A stretch of DNA of 64,000 bases from Phycisphaerales bacterium (GTDB taxonomy: Bacteria; Planctomycetota; Phycisphaerae; Phycisphaerales; UBA1924). Where the stretch lies: assembly GCA_020427635.1 (NCBI GenBank), contig JAGQOH010000004.1, positions 1-64,000 of the forward strand, given 5' to 3'. The position numbers and the translations under genes were made by a program. Below the pieces are notes generated by a model. The model saw only the letters and a program-made list of their open reading frames with translations, was not told the origin of the DNA and made no database searches. Below are positions 9,090-17,679 of the stretch, in pieces (position 1 is the stretch's first letter; every line of letters begins with the position of its first letter).

Positions 9090-9689
9090 ATGCGAGTACT
9101 CCTGGACGGCAAAATGATCGGATCAAGCTCAACACTGGGCGAAGCCCTCGTGCTGGCGGCCCGCACCGCAGGCCACCGCCTCGTGGTCGACGCCAAGGCG
9201 GATGGCCACCAAGTCCCCCAGCGCGACCTCAACAACCCACCTGCGGATGAGGGCTATGCCGAAGAGCTGGCGGTCACCTCCGCCGAGCCCCAGGACCTCG
9301 TTGGAAAAGCGCTCCACGAGGCCGCAGACGCCCTGGCCGCCCTGCAATCCGAGCAAGGCGCTGTCGCCGAACTCATCCAGGTGGGCGAGACACAGGAGGC
9401 GATGGCACGTCTCTCAAAGCTCGTCGCCGTATGGCAGCAGGCCGACCAGACCATGCGACTCGCCGGGCAAGCCTTGGGCGACACCATGCCCATGGCGACC
9501 CTCGAGCAGGCCGCCGGTGAACTGACCACACAGCTCACCGCAGTCCGCGACGGGCTGCAGCGCGGCGATCTCGCCAGCGTGGCCGACCTCCTCGCGTATG
9601 ACATGGATGGGTTGCCCGAGCGCTGGTCTATGCTGTTGCGCGAGGTGGCGGACCAACTTGAGACCCTCTGTGCGCCACAGGCGGGGTGA
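9090..9689 (+). CDS. Conserved-looking protein of unknown function
   Basis: 199 residues, not recognised. It begins MRVLLDGKMIG, a short beta-hairpin-like start, then becomes largely alpha-helical with heptad-like patterns (ALHEAADALAALQSEQGAVAELI), and has a leucine-rich C-terminus. No signal peptide, membrane segment or catalytic motif is visible. The start used is an ATG 28 codons inside a longer frame whose upstream part is proline-rich and lacks coding character. It ends 6 bp before the next unknown gene, so the two are likely cotranscribed and may act together. Confidence 0.7.
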   Translation: MRVLLDGKMIGSSSTLGEALVLAARTAGHRLVVDAKADGHQVPQRDLNNPPADEGYAEELAVTSAEPQDLVGKALHEAADALAALQSEQGAVAELIQVGETQEAMARLSKLVAVWQQADQTMRLAGQALGDTMPMATLEQAAGELTTQLTAVRDGLQRGDLASVADLLAYDMDGLPERWSMLLREVADQLETLCAPQAG

Positions 9690-9695
9690 ACGCGA

Positions 9696-10364
9696 ATGTC
9701 CAAGTCGGATCGCAAGCACAAAGTTGATGCGCTGATGGAACAGGCAAGCGAAGCGCTCGCCCAGGGCAAGTACTTCGACGCCGAGCGTTTGTCGGTGCAG
9801 GCGCTCGCCGCCGCGGAGCAAGCCGGCGACTACGAGCGCATGGCGCGCATCGTGCTCCCCCTGCAAGAAGCGCGCCGCCAAAAGCGCTTGGCCGCCATCG
9901 ACACGGGCAAGATCATCCGCATGTCCGAGGAACGCGACCTCGAAAACAAGGTCCAATCAGCCTGCTATCTCATCGAGCCCATGCTCGTCGCCGCCCACGG
10001 ACGCGATCTGCGCCTGCGCACCAACGAAGAGCAGGTTCCGGTGCTCATTGTTGTGCGCGAGCCGCACACCCAAGCCGGCGCCTGGCCCATTTGCATGATC
10101 GGGCCGAAAACCGTGCGCGCACGCATCGCGCCGCCTCCCAAGGGCAAGGATGGACAACCCCATCCAACGATCGAGTGGATGGTGGCCGCGTCGGAAGCGC
10201 TGGGCGATGAAGCCATTGCCATGGTCGACCCCGATGCCGATGTCACCGATAGGGTCAAGCAACTGCACGAACTGCTCTCGACGTGCCCCGAGCATGAAAA
10301 GCTGCACCAGGCGCTGGAAGAAGCGTGCCGCGAAGCCGCGCGTCTTGCGCCCGCAACGCGCTGA
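9696..10364 (+). CDS. Protein of unknown function with TPR-like N-terminus
   Basis: 222 residues, not assigned to a named family. Residues 5-60 form two or three helices with TPR-like small/large residue spacing (MEQASEALAQGKYFDAERLSVQALAAAEQ). The rest holds a beta-rich core (VPVLIVVREPHTQ, WPICMIGP) and a C-terminal helical pair. It looks cytosolic. The close spacing to the preceding unknown gene suggests one operon. A function as scaffold or regulator would be guesswork. Confidence 0.72.
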   Translation: MSKSDRKHKVDALMEQASEALAQGKYFDAERLSVQALAAAEQAGDYERMARIVLPLQEARRQKRLAAIDTGKIIRMSEERDLENKVQSACYLIEPMLVAAHGRDLRLRTNEEQVPVLIVVREPHTQAGAWPICMIGPKTVRARIAPPPKGKDGQPHPTIEWMVAASEALGDEAIAMVDPDADVTDRVKQLHELLSTCPEHEKLHQALEEACREAARLAPATR

Positions 10365-10384
10365 CTGCTGCAGCGGCAATGCCG

Positions 10385-10420
10385 ACAAAAACAAAACGCA
10401 GCGCCGGGGTGGGCGCTGCG
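10385..10420 (-). terminator. Rho-independent terminator of the glycine-zipper lipoprotein gene
   Basis: A perfect 9-bp GC stem (CGCAGCGCC and its complement) with a 6-base loop, followed on the minus strand by a T-rich run (TTTTGTTTTTG). It lies 120 bp after the lipoprotein stop codon and just past the end of the convergent + strand gene. Confidence 0.75.
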
Positions 10421-10427
10421 CATTGGT

Positions 10428-10450
10428 CGCGAATCAATGCATGATTCGCG
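10428..10450. repeat. 23-bp hyphenated palindrome
   Basis: Arms 10428-10436 and 10442-10450 are perfectly complementary (CGCGAATCA), with a 5-base spacer. It lies between the lipoprotein stop and its terminator. It could be a protein-binding site or a second RNA hairpin. Confidence 0.5.
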
Positions 10451-10540
10451 TTGCTGTGGACGTCAGCGGGAGTGTGGGATCAAACGCAGGAGTGAAGCCG
10501 ACGTCCGGGTTGTGGTCTGCGAACAGTTGTTCCGCTTGGC

Positions 10541-10831
10541 TCACCAATCGTTGCGGTTGTAACGATCGTTGCGCTCATTTTGATCGCCAATGATCGCGCC
10601 GCCTGCGGCGCCGATCAGTGCGCCTGCTGCCGCGCCCTTGCCCATGTCACCCGACAAGGACCCCAGGCCCATGCCGACCAACGCGCCAAACGCGGCACCC
10701 GACGCTGCGCCTTCGCCCGCGCTATTGCAACCAGTCGCAGTAAGCCCGGTCGCCACAAGAACGGCAAGCGCGGCGCTCTTCAGCCCCAAGTGTGCGCGAG
10801 CATCGCGATGATTCGTGTGCGTGCGTGTCAT
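10541..10831 (-). CDS. Glycine-zipper lipoprotein
   Basis: 96-residue exported protein. The signal segment LKSAALAVLVATGLTATGC ends at a lipobox-like Thr-Gly-Cys, so it is probably a lipoprotein. The mature part is a double glycine zipper (AASGAAFGALVGMGLGSLSG and GAAAGALIGAAGGAIIGD), able to insert into or span membrane, followed by an Asn/Arg/Asp-rich tail. Similar to OmpA-associated or 17-kDa-antigen-like small envelope proteins. The ATG chosen begins the signal peptide; the frame is open further upstream without coding character. A terminator follows. Confidence 0.8.
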   Translation of the reverse strand: MTRTHTNHRDARAHLGLKSAALAVLVATGLTATGCNSAGEGAASGAAFGALVGMGLGSLSGDMGKGAAAGALIGAAGGAIIGDQNERNDRYNRNDW

Positions 10832-11027
10832 GGCGTCGTACCTGCCTTTCACATTGGCCTCGCCCCCTCGACAGGGCGGGCTCGCGGTGAGTGCTACCGA
10901 GGAGCGGCCCCCGTGTTGCCGAGGACAGGCCCTCAAGTTTGTAAACGCTAGGCAAGGCCAATTGATTCCGTCCATTCGCGACCCATACTGTGTTGCCTGA
11001 TCGGCACGGAAAGGGGCTCCGCAGGGC

Positions 11028-11267
11028 ATGACGGGTTCAAGCGAGCAAGTGCGAGCAGCCGAACGCATGGGCGAGGTTTATCGGACCCAGCACTCGGTAT
11101 GGCTCACCCGAGCCCTCCAGGGTGGATTCGGGCGGATCCCCCCGATTCCGCGCAAGCGGGTCGCCGATGGTGGCTTTGCAGCCATCATGGCGACCGTCGC
11201 CGGTCGCCTCTGGGTCGCCAACTGGTGGCGCGAGGCCTTCGAACGCCTCGATCGATCAAAGAAGTAG
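11028..11267 (+). CDS. Possible small protein of unknown function
   Basis: 79 codons with a strong C/G third-position bias like the surrounding genes; the Trp-rich C-terminus (WVANWWREAF) suggests amphipathic or membrane-surface character. It has no recognisable family and no clear ribosome-binding site. It lies about 50 bp before the next gene in the same direction. It may instead be part of that gene's leader. Confidence 0.4.
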   Translation: MTGSSEQVRAAERMGEVYRTQHSVWLTRALQGGFGRIPPIPRKRVADGGFAAIMATVAGRLWVANWWREAFERLDRSKK

Positions 11268-11320
11268 GATCACGTCCGTCGCACCAGCAGCGGCCAGCGC
11301 CAAGAGCACACGGGGAGACC

Positions 11321-12178
11321 ATGGCAGAAGGGCAAACGCTGACAACGAAGCTGAGTCCTCGGTGGCTCTTCAAGATGGGCGTCTTCGCGATCATCGGCGC
11401 CCTCTTTGGCGCCTGGGGACTGTACGACGGGCTCGTGAAGTATCCCGCCCGCGGCGAGCGCGTGGCGCAATTCGAATTGCTCGAGTACTTCGACAAGGCC
11501 GATGCACAAGGTCGCCTGTTCCGCACCTCCGTCGACGATCCCGCCGCGGAGTTGACACGCCTCAAGGACCTCCGCGCAAGTGGGGGCGGCATGAGCGATC
11601 TCGACGATGCGCGCCTCGGGTGGCTGCTCGAGTTGGCCAAGGTGAACAACTTGGCCACGCTCACCGCAGAGAACACCGCCATGGCCGCGCGCACGCCCGC
11701 CGAGCAGAAAGACACCAAGACGCGGTTCATCGTGCCCGCATCCACACGCGACACACTGCGCGCTGAACTGCAAGGCATCAAGCAGCCCGCGCCCTTGTCT
11801 GACTTCGACATCCTTTCGCAGTATGTCTTCGCGGTCGCCGGCTGGGGCGTGTTCCTCTTTGTGGTGTGGCGATGGTTCCGCAGTGCCACGACCAAGTACC
11901 GCTTTGAGCCCGACGCACAGAAGCTCACGCTCCCCGACGGCCGGGCCATCACGCCAAGCGACATTGAACTCGTCGACAAGCGCGATTGGCACAAGTACTT
12001 CGTGCACCTGAAGCTGAAACAATCGGGCGACGAAGTCAAGCTCGATCTGCTTCGCTTCCAGCCGCTCGAACAATGGGTGCTGGCGATGGCCAAGAATGTC
12101 GAGGGCTACGAGCCCTCCGAAGAAGAACGCGCCGCCGAACAGGCGCCCGCAGAGGCCGCAACCACCGCGTCCGAATAG
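11321..12178 (+). CDS. Two-helix membrane protein of unknown function
   Basis: 285 residues. Membrane helices at about 18-36 (FKMGVFAIIGALFGAWGLY) and 165-183 (YVFAVAGWGVFLFVVWRWF) enclose a helical loop likely outside the membrane. The C-terminal 90 residues carry a beta-rich PH-like domain (TTKYRFEPDAQKLTLPDG) and an acidic Ala/Glu-rich tail. The start chosen is an ATG preceded by a GGGGAG ribosome-binding site; longer frames upstream overlap the small gene before it. The DUF456 membrane gene follows after 42 bp in the same direction. Function unknown. Confidence 0.75.
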   Translation: MAEGQTLTTKLSPRWLFKMGVFAIIGALFGAWGLYDGLVKYPARGERVAQFELLEYFDKADAQGRLFRTSVDDPAAELTRLKDLRASGGGMSDLDDARLGWLLELAKVNNLATLTAENTAMAARTPAEQKDTKTRFIVPASTRDTLRAELQGIKQPAPLSDFDILSQYVFAVAGWGVFLFVVWRWFRSATTKYRFEPDAQKLTLPDGRAITPSDIELVDKRDWHKYFVHLKLKQSGDEVKLDLLRFQPLEQWVLAMAKNVEGYEPSEEERAAEQAPAEAATTASE

Positions 12179-12220
12179 CGATTCCTGCAAGCCGCACGCG
12201 CGGAATCCCAGAGAAGACAC

Positions 12221-12754
12221 ATGGAACTCGCGCTCAGCATCGCGATTGGCGTTTCGTTCGTGGTGTATTGCCTTGCCATGGTCGGTGCGACCGTCATTGG
12301 CCTGCCCGGCATGTGGATGATGCTCGTCGCCGCTCTTGGCTTGAAGCTCTATGACCCAAGCTTGTTCTCGTGGTGGCTGCTCGGCGCCGCCGGCGCGCTG
12401 ACCCTCGCCGGTGAGATCGCGGAACTGGGCTCGAGTGCCGCCGGTGCGAAAGTGGGCGGCGCATCAAAGAAGGCGATGGGCGCTGCGGTCATTGGTGGCA
12501 TCGTCGGCGCGATTGTTGGCACCTTTGCCATCCCGATTCCCGTCGTGGGCACCATCGTGGGCTCCGCAGTCGGATCCGGGCTGGCCGCCTCCGCAGTCGA
12601 ACTCCGTGCAAAAGACTTCGAAGGCAAAGAGCTGCGCAAACGCGCCGCCAAAGTCGGTGCCGGAGCCGCAGCAGGCCGACTCGTCGCCGTCATCGTCAAG
12701 GGTGCGATGGCGCTGGCGCTGGCCCTGCTGCTTGGTGTTGCTGTGTTTGTGTAG
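12221..12754 (+). CDS. DUF456 membrane protein
   Basis: 177 residues, almost entirely hydrophobic. Helices lie at 1-25 and 28-45, and after a short GEIAELGSSAAGAKVGGASKK loop come Gly-rich helices (AAVIGGIVGAIVGTFAIPIPVVGTIVG), which is the pattern of DUF456. The family's role is unknown; the glycine-rich re-entrant segments hint at a pore or lipid contact. The 3' end overlaps the end of the convergent glucan phosphorylase gene by 59 bp. Confidence 0.85.
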   Translation: MELALSIAIGVSFVVYCLAMVGATVIGLPGMWMMLVAALGLKLYDPSLFSWWLLGAAGALTLAGEIAELGSSAAGAKVGGASKKAMGAAVIGGIVGAIVGTFAIPIPVVGTIVGSAVGSGLAASAVELRAKDFEGKELRKRAAKVGAGAAAGRLVAVIVKGAMALALALLLGVAVFV

Positions 12755-15389
12755 CACCGCGCTCATGTGACAGATTGGCATTGATGTGCGTTGGCGCGTC
12801 CTGGTCCCACGCAATCAAACCCGGAATCAACGTGCCCAGCAGTCGCTCGTCACGCGGCATTACCCGCACCGCATACCCGCGACGCCCCGAACCACCCGGC
12901 AAATACTCCGCACGAAACAGGTGCGCACCGGATGACAACGCTTCGACATGTGTCATGTCAAGCGGCGACGCGTCCACGAGGTCGCCCAAACTGGTGACCT
13001 CGCCGGCGTACAACTGCACCCGCAATTCCTTCGGTTGCAACCCGCCCAAATCAACCTCCGCCTGCACATGCACGGGCGTCCGCACGGGCACACTGCCGCG
13101 CACGTCCGTCGTGATGTTGCGCACCTTGATCCCGGGCCACTGGCGGCGGTACCGGCGCAGTTGCTCCGCGAGTTGCCGCGCCTGATCGAGCTCATTGGCC
13201 TGCAACGAGCCTGACAGGCCGTGCGCCATCAAGTAATAGTTCTCCGCGTACTCAGCGACCATCCGGTTGGTCGAATACTGCGGCGTAAAGTGACGCAGGT
13301 TGTGCTTAATACGCGTCAACCACGCCTTGGGCATGTTGTCCTCAGTCCGATCGTAGAACTCCGGCAAGATCTGGCGCTCCAGCAAGTCATACAGCGCCTT
13401 CGACTCGACATCGTCCGCAAGATTTTGGTCCTCGTAGCTCTCGCCGCGCCCGATCGCAAAGCCACGACGAGCCTCATATGCCTCGTCCCACCATCCATCA
13501 AGAATCGAGCAATTGATCACGCCGTTCAGCGCCGCCTTCATCCCGCTCGTCCCCGAAGCCTCCATGCCGCGCTTGGGGGTGTTAAGCCAAATATCGCAGC
13601 CCTGTGTCATGCGCCGAGCCACTTCAATGTCGTAGTCCTCCAGAAACACGATGTGCCTGAAATCAGACGTTTCAGAGAGCTTGACGATGTCGCGAATCAG
13701 ACTCTTGCCCGGGCCATCCGCCGGGTGCGCCTTGCCCGCAATGAGCACTTGCACCGGACGATTCGTGTTGTTGAGCAGCGCCTTCAGTCGCTCGAGGTCG
13801 CGCATCAGCAGCGTGCCGCGCTTGTATGTTGCAAAACGCCGCGCAAAGCCAATCGTAAACGTGTTTGGATCAAGTGCGCCTGTCGCCCGATCAATCTGCT
13901 CCGCAGGGGCGCCGCGCGCAATCAGCTGCTTCCGCAGGCGCGATCGGCACCAAGCAATCAAAGAACGCCGCTGTTCATTTCGAAACGCCCACAACTCTTC
14001 GTCGGGAATGTCATACACCGCAAGCCATGTGTGGTGATCCGTCGGATCGAGCTGCCACTCAGGATCGACATACCGGTCATAGAGTTCGACCAAGCCCTTG
14101 TGGATCCACGTGCGCGGATGAACGCCATTGGTCACATGCCCGATCGGCACTTCACCTTCGGGCAGTCCGGGCCAAATGTGCTGCCACATGTTGCGCGACA
14201 CGGCGCCGTGTAGCTTCGACACACCATTACAGAACTGCGCACAGCGCAGGGCAAGCACCGCCATCGAGAAGAACTCGTTCTTGTCAAATGGATTCGCGCG
14301 CCCAAGAGCCAGCAGCCCATCCCGATCAACACCCAAGCGCCCAATGAAACGCCCGAGATAACGCTCGAGCAAATCTGGCGCAAAGCGGTCGATCCCGGCG
14401 GGCACAGGCGTGTGTGTCGTAAAGAGATTGCCGGCCGCTGCAGCTTCCTTCGCTTCCTCAAACCCGACGCCGTGCTGCTCACGCAACCGCGCAATCCGCT
14501 CAAGGCACAAGAACGCAGCGTGCCCCTCGTTGATGTGGCACACCGTGGGTTTCTCACCGATCTTCTCAAGGGCGCGGATACCGCCAATCCCCAGCACGAT
14601 CTCCTGCTGGATGCGTGTCTCGATGTCCCCGCCGTACAACGTGCGCGTAATGTCCCGATCCGCACGCGAGTTCTCCGGGAAGTTCGTATCAAGCAAATAC
14701 AAGGGAACACGCCCGACCATCGCTTGCCATACCCCGATCGTGACATCGCGATCCGGCAGTTCAACATGCACGCGATACTGTTCGCCCGTTTCAGGATCAA
14801 TCAGCCGGCGAATGGGCTGGTTCGGAAAATCAAGATCGGGATACGTCTCCTGCTGATAGCCGTCCGCATTCAAATACTGGTGGAAGTAGCCATTGCGATA
14901 CAACAACCCCACGGCGCACAGCGGGATGCCGAGTTCAGAGGCTGACTTCAGGTGGTCGCCCGCAAGTCCGCCAAGGCCACCGGAGTAGATCTGAAAGCAC
15001 TCCGTGAGTCCAAACTCTGCGGAGAAGTACGCAACGCGCAACGGCAAGCCGCCATTGCCTTCGCACACCGTTGGGTATTGGCGCTCAAACCAACTCGCCC
15101 GCTGGGCATGGTCCGTAAAGCGCGCATGCACCAACGCGAGCGCATGCAGGTACGACTGATCGCGCGCCACACGCTCGAGCAGTTCCTGATCAACCTGGCC
15201 CAACATCTTCACAGGGTTATGCCCGGTCGACTCCCACAGGTCGCGGTCGAGCCGGATGAACAGGTCGACCGCCTCCGGGTGCCACGTCCACCAAAGATTG
15301 TGGGCGATCTCCAACAGCGGCTGGAGAGCCTCGGGCACCGACGGCACCACACGGAAGCTGCGAACGTTGGCTTGGCCTGCAGGGAGCAT
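12696..15389 (-). CDS. glgP: Alpha-glucan phosphorylase (short GlgP type)
   Basis: PLP-dependent phosphorolysis of glycogen or maltodextrin to glucose-1-phosphate. At 897 residues it belongs to the alpha-glucan-phosphorylase group with the DUF3417 N-terminal domain (LLEIAHNLWWTWHPEAVDLF) rather than the animal or E. coli type. Recognisable are VAYFSAEFGLTECF, FTTHTPVPAGIDRF, GFARRFATYKR and EASGTSGMKAALNG, in which K618 is the PLP-binding lysine. The C-terminal beta-sandwich (from about residue 725) ends in an Ala/Pro-rich tail that overlaps the convergent DUF456 gene. It stands alone; no branching enzyme or glycogen synthase is nearby. Confidence 0.95.
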   Translation of the reverse strand: MLPAGQANVRSFRVVPSVPEALQPLLEIAHNLWWTWHPEAVDLFIRLDRDLWESTGHNPVKMLGQVDQELLERVARDQSYLHALALVHARFTDHAQRASWFERQYPTVCEGNGGLPLRVAYFSAEFGLTECFQIYSGGLGGLAGDHLKSASELGIPLCAVGLLYRNGYFHQYLNADGYQQETYPDLDFPNQPIRRLIDPETGEQYRVHVELPDRDVTIGVWQAMVGRVPLYLLDTNFPENSRADRDITRTLYGGDIETRIQQEIVLGIGGIRALEKIGEKPTVCHINEGHAAFLCLERIARLREQHGVGFEEAKEAAAAGNLFTTHTPVPAGIDRFAPDLLERYLGRFIGRLGVDRDGLLALGRANPFDKNEFFSMAVLALRCAQFCNGVSKLHGAVSRNMWQHIWPGLPEGEVPIGHVTNGVHPRTWIHKGLVELYDRYVDPEWQLDPTDHHTWLAVYDIPDEELWAFRNEQRRSLIAWCRSRLRKQLIARGAPAEQIDRATGALDPNTFTIGFARRFATYKRGTLLMRDLERLKALLNNTNRPVQVLIAGKAHPADGPGKSLIRDIVKLSETSDFRHIVFLEDYDIEVARRMTQGCDIWLNTPKRGMEASGTSGMKAALNGVINCSILDGWWDEAYEARRGFAIGRGESYEDQNLADDVESKALYDLLERQILPEFYDRTEDNMPKAWLTRIKHNLRHFTPQYSTNRMVAEYAENYYLMAHGLSGSLQANELDQARQLAEQLRRYRRQWPGIKVRNITTDVRGSVPVRTPVHVQAEVDLGGLQPKELRVQLYAGEVTSLGDLVDASPLDMTHVEALSSGAHLFRAEYLPGGSGRRGYAVRVMPRDERLLGTLIPGLIAWDQDAPTHINANLSHERGATQTQQHQAAGPAPAPSHP

Positions 15390-15564
15390 CGAAGGTCCTT
15401 CCGGTGCATGAAATGGGGCGCGGATCCAGATCGCCCAGGTGCGTCCAATGGCTACCTATCGGCCGAGCCGGCAGCCCGAGGCAAGCGAACCGCACGGATG
15501 CCAGGGCCCAACATGTCCCCCGATAGAGGATAGCCCGCCCCCTCAGACGGGGGTGCCGCATCGC

Positions 15565-17670
15565 TCAGGGGCTCCGACGCCGCCCTGAGTGGCCCAAGAG
15601 CCACGCCACCTCCGGGCGACGCAGCACAAGGCACCAGACAAGGTACGTCCCCGCCCCCGCAGCAACGCCCGCACCCAGCACCAACGCCTGCCCAGGTCGA
15701 CCATCACTGGCCACCCGCCGCACAAGCGCCATGGCGCCAAAAGCCGTCGGCGCCATCAACGCCGCGCCCACAACCGTCAGGGCGATCGAGCGATACAGGC
15801 CTGGATCACCGATCCTCCACCCGTCCCGCGCCGCACGCTTGGAAATGAGCAGTGCCAGCACGCAGGCCTGCACGATCGCACAGATTGAACTCGCGAGGGC
15901 CACACCCTGCTCGCGCAACGACCACATGAGCGCCAGACTCAAGACGACATTCCCCACAACCGCGCCGATCCCCACCCACATGGGCGTTCGCGTCTGATGG
16001 TGGGCGTAAAACGCCCGCGTGAACACATGCGTTGCGCCGGCGGCAAACACCGCAGGCGCATACGCCAAGAGCGTCCGCGCAACGCGCTGGGCATCCGCCT
16101 CGACAAACGCGCGCCCCGTCCAGCCTTGCGACGCCGATGCGCCGCCGTAGATCGTCGTCACCAACTCCTCGCGCACAATGATGAGCCCGACCGCCGCAGG
16201 AATGCCAATGAACAGCGTCGTGCGCAAGCCTTTACGAAGCGTTTCGCCAAACCGTGGCCCATCGTTGACAAGCCGCGAAAGCTCCGGAAACACCGCCGTC
16301 GCAATCGCAATCGCAAAGACGCCAAGCGGCAATTGATACAGCCGCTGCGCGTAGTACAGGATCGAAGCCGAGCCCGTATCAAGCGGATAAGGACGCCCCG
16401 CAATCGTATCACCCACAAGGACAGGCCAGCCTGCAATCGTGGCATCGATCAAGAGGCCAATCTGCGCGGTGCCCAAACCAATGACCACGGGCAGCATGCG
16501 CATGCCAAGCCCGCGCAGTTCACCAAGCGCCGGGCGCACGTCGCGCGTCCAGCGCACATTGCCCCGCAGCGCGAGCACACACCAAAGCAGTTGCAGTGCG
16601 CCCGCAAGTGTGACCCCCACGCTGAGCCACGCCGCAACACGCGGCAGATTCTTGGGATGTCCAAGGCCGAAGATCCATGCCGACGCCGCAAGCGCCGAAA
16701 TCATGCAGGTATTCAGAATGATCGGCGCCCCCGCAGTTGGGCCAAAACGCCCGAGCGTCTGCAGCATCCCGCCCAGCACCGCCGTCCCACACACCAACGG
16801 CATGAAGGGCAGCATGATCATCGTCATCGTGATCACACCACGCGCATCACCGGTCCCGCCCATGGGTCCGTCCTGATCCACCGCGCGCAACGCAATCCAC
16901 AAGCCAAGTTCACCTAGCGCCGCAACTGCACACAGGAACGAAAGCGACACAATCACCGTAATCGAGGCGAACCGATCGGCAGCACCGGGGTCTTCCTCAC
17001 GCAGCTGCGTATAGCGCGGGATGAACGCCGCCGCCAACGCCCCCTCCCCAAACAGCCTCCGGAACACGTTGGGAATCAAGAACGCCGTGAAGAACGCCGA
17101 AGCAATCGCACTCGCGCCGAACACCGCCGCGAACACCGCATCGCGCGTCAGCCCAAAGACACGACTGGCCAGCGTGAGCAACAGAAACGTTCTTGCATGC
17201 TTGACGAAGTCGGGTCGGTCCTCGTCAACCTCGATGTTGCGGCGCGTGCGCGCACCCGCCGGCCCAAGAAGGCGCAGCACAACTGTCGCAACGAGCCCAA
17301 GCGCCACGCCGCCCAGGTTGGCGATCAGATCATCCGGCACGCACGTTCTTCGAAAGTAGGGGTGCGACTGGGCCGCCTCATCAACGATCGAAAAGCCGCT
17401 CGCACAGATGAATGTCAACAACAGCGCTTCCAGCGACCCGATCGGGCCGAACCAGCGCGTCAATCCCAGAACAATCGTGAACGTGCCAAACGCGGTGAAG
17501 TGCGCCACCAGATCAGTACGCACCGGTCCTGGCACCTGCAGATTGGGCCACAGGGTCAGGCACAGCACCAGAATCGTGTACAGCACGAAGCAGACGCGCC
17601 ACAAACGCCGAGCGCCGATCAACGCGCGCAAGATTGATCGAATGCGCTCTGTGATCGGTGTCTCGGGCAT
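15565..17670 (-). CDS. murJ: VanZ-like domain fused to MurJ-type lipid II flippase
   Basis: 701 residues in one uninterrupted frame. Residues about 20-145 are a VanZ-like four-helix membrane domain (LTLWPNLQVPGP, DLVAHFTAFGTF, DEAAQSHPYFR, DDLIANLGGVALGL). From about 160 to the end there is a complete MurJ/MviN MOP-superfamily transporter: TLASRVFGLTRDAVFAAVFG, FLIPNVFRRLFGEGALAAAFIP and about 14 helices. MurJ flips lipid-linked peptidoglycan precursor; VanZ domains are linked to envelope stress and teicoplanin resistance. The ATG used is two codons inside an in-frame TTG. It begins 9 bp after the stop of the parA-like gene, so the two form an operon. A fusion of these domains is unusual. Confidence 0.9.
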   Translation of the reverse strand: MPETPITERIRSILRALIGARRLWRVCFVLYTILVLCLTLWPNLQVPGPVRTDLVAHFTAFGTFTIVLGLTRWFGPIGSLEALLLTFICASGFSIVDEAAQSHPYFRRTCVPDDLIANLGGVALGLVATVVLRLLGPAGARTRRNIEVDEDRPDFVKHARTFLLLTLASRVFGLTRDAVFAAVFGASAIASAFFTAFLIPNVFRRLFGEGALAAAFIPRYTQLREEDPGAADRFASITVIVSLSFLCAVAALGELGLWIALRAVDQDGPMGGTGDARGVITMTMIMLPFMPLVCGTAVLGGMLQTLGRFGPTAGAPIILNTCMISALAASAWIFGLGHPKNLPRVAAWLSVGVTLAGALQLLWCVLALRGNVRWTRDVRPALGELRGLGMRMLPVVIGLGTAQIGLLIDATIAGWPVLVGDTIAGRPYPLDTGSASILYYAQRLYQLPLGVFAIAIATAVFPELSRLVNDGPRFGETLRKGLRTTLFIGIPAAVGLIIVREELVTTIYGGASASQGWTGRAFVEADAQRVARTLLAYAPAVFAAGATHVFTRAFYAHHQTRTPMWVGIGAVVGNVVLSLALMWSLREQGVALASSICAIVQACVLALLISKRAARDGWRIGDPGLYRSIALTVVGAALMAPTAFGAMALVRRVASDGRPGQALVLGAGVAAGAGTYLVWCLVLRRPEVAWLLGHSGRRRSP

Positions 17671-17679
17671 GGACAAACG

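Noticed and set aside
13221-14213. 330-codon + strand frame inside glgP
   Set aside because: Antisense to the phosphorylase, whose catalytic motifs span this segment.
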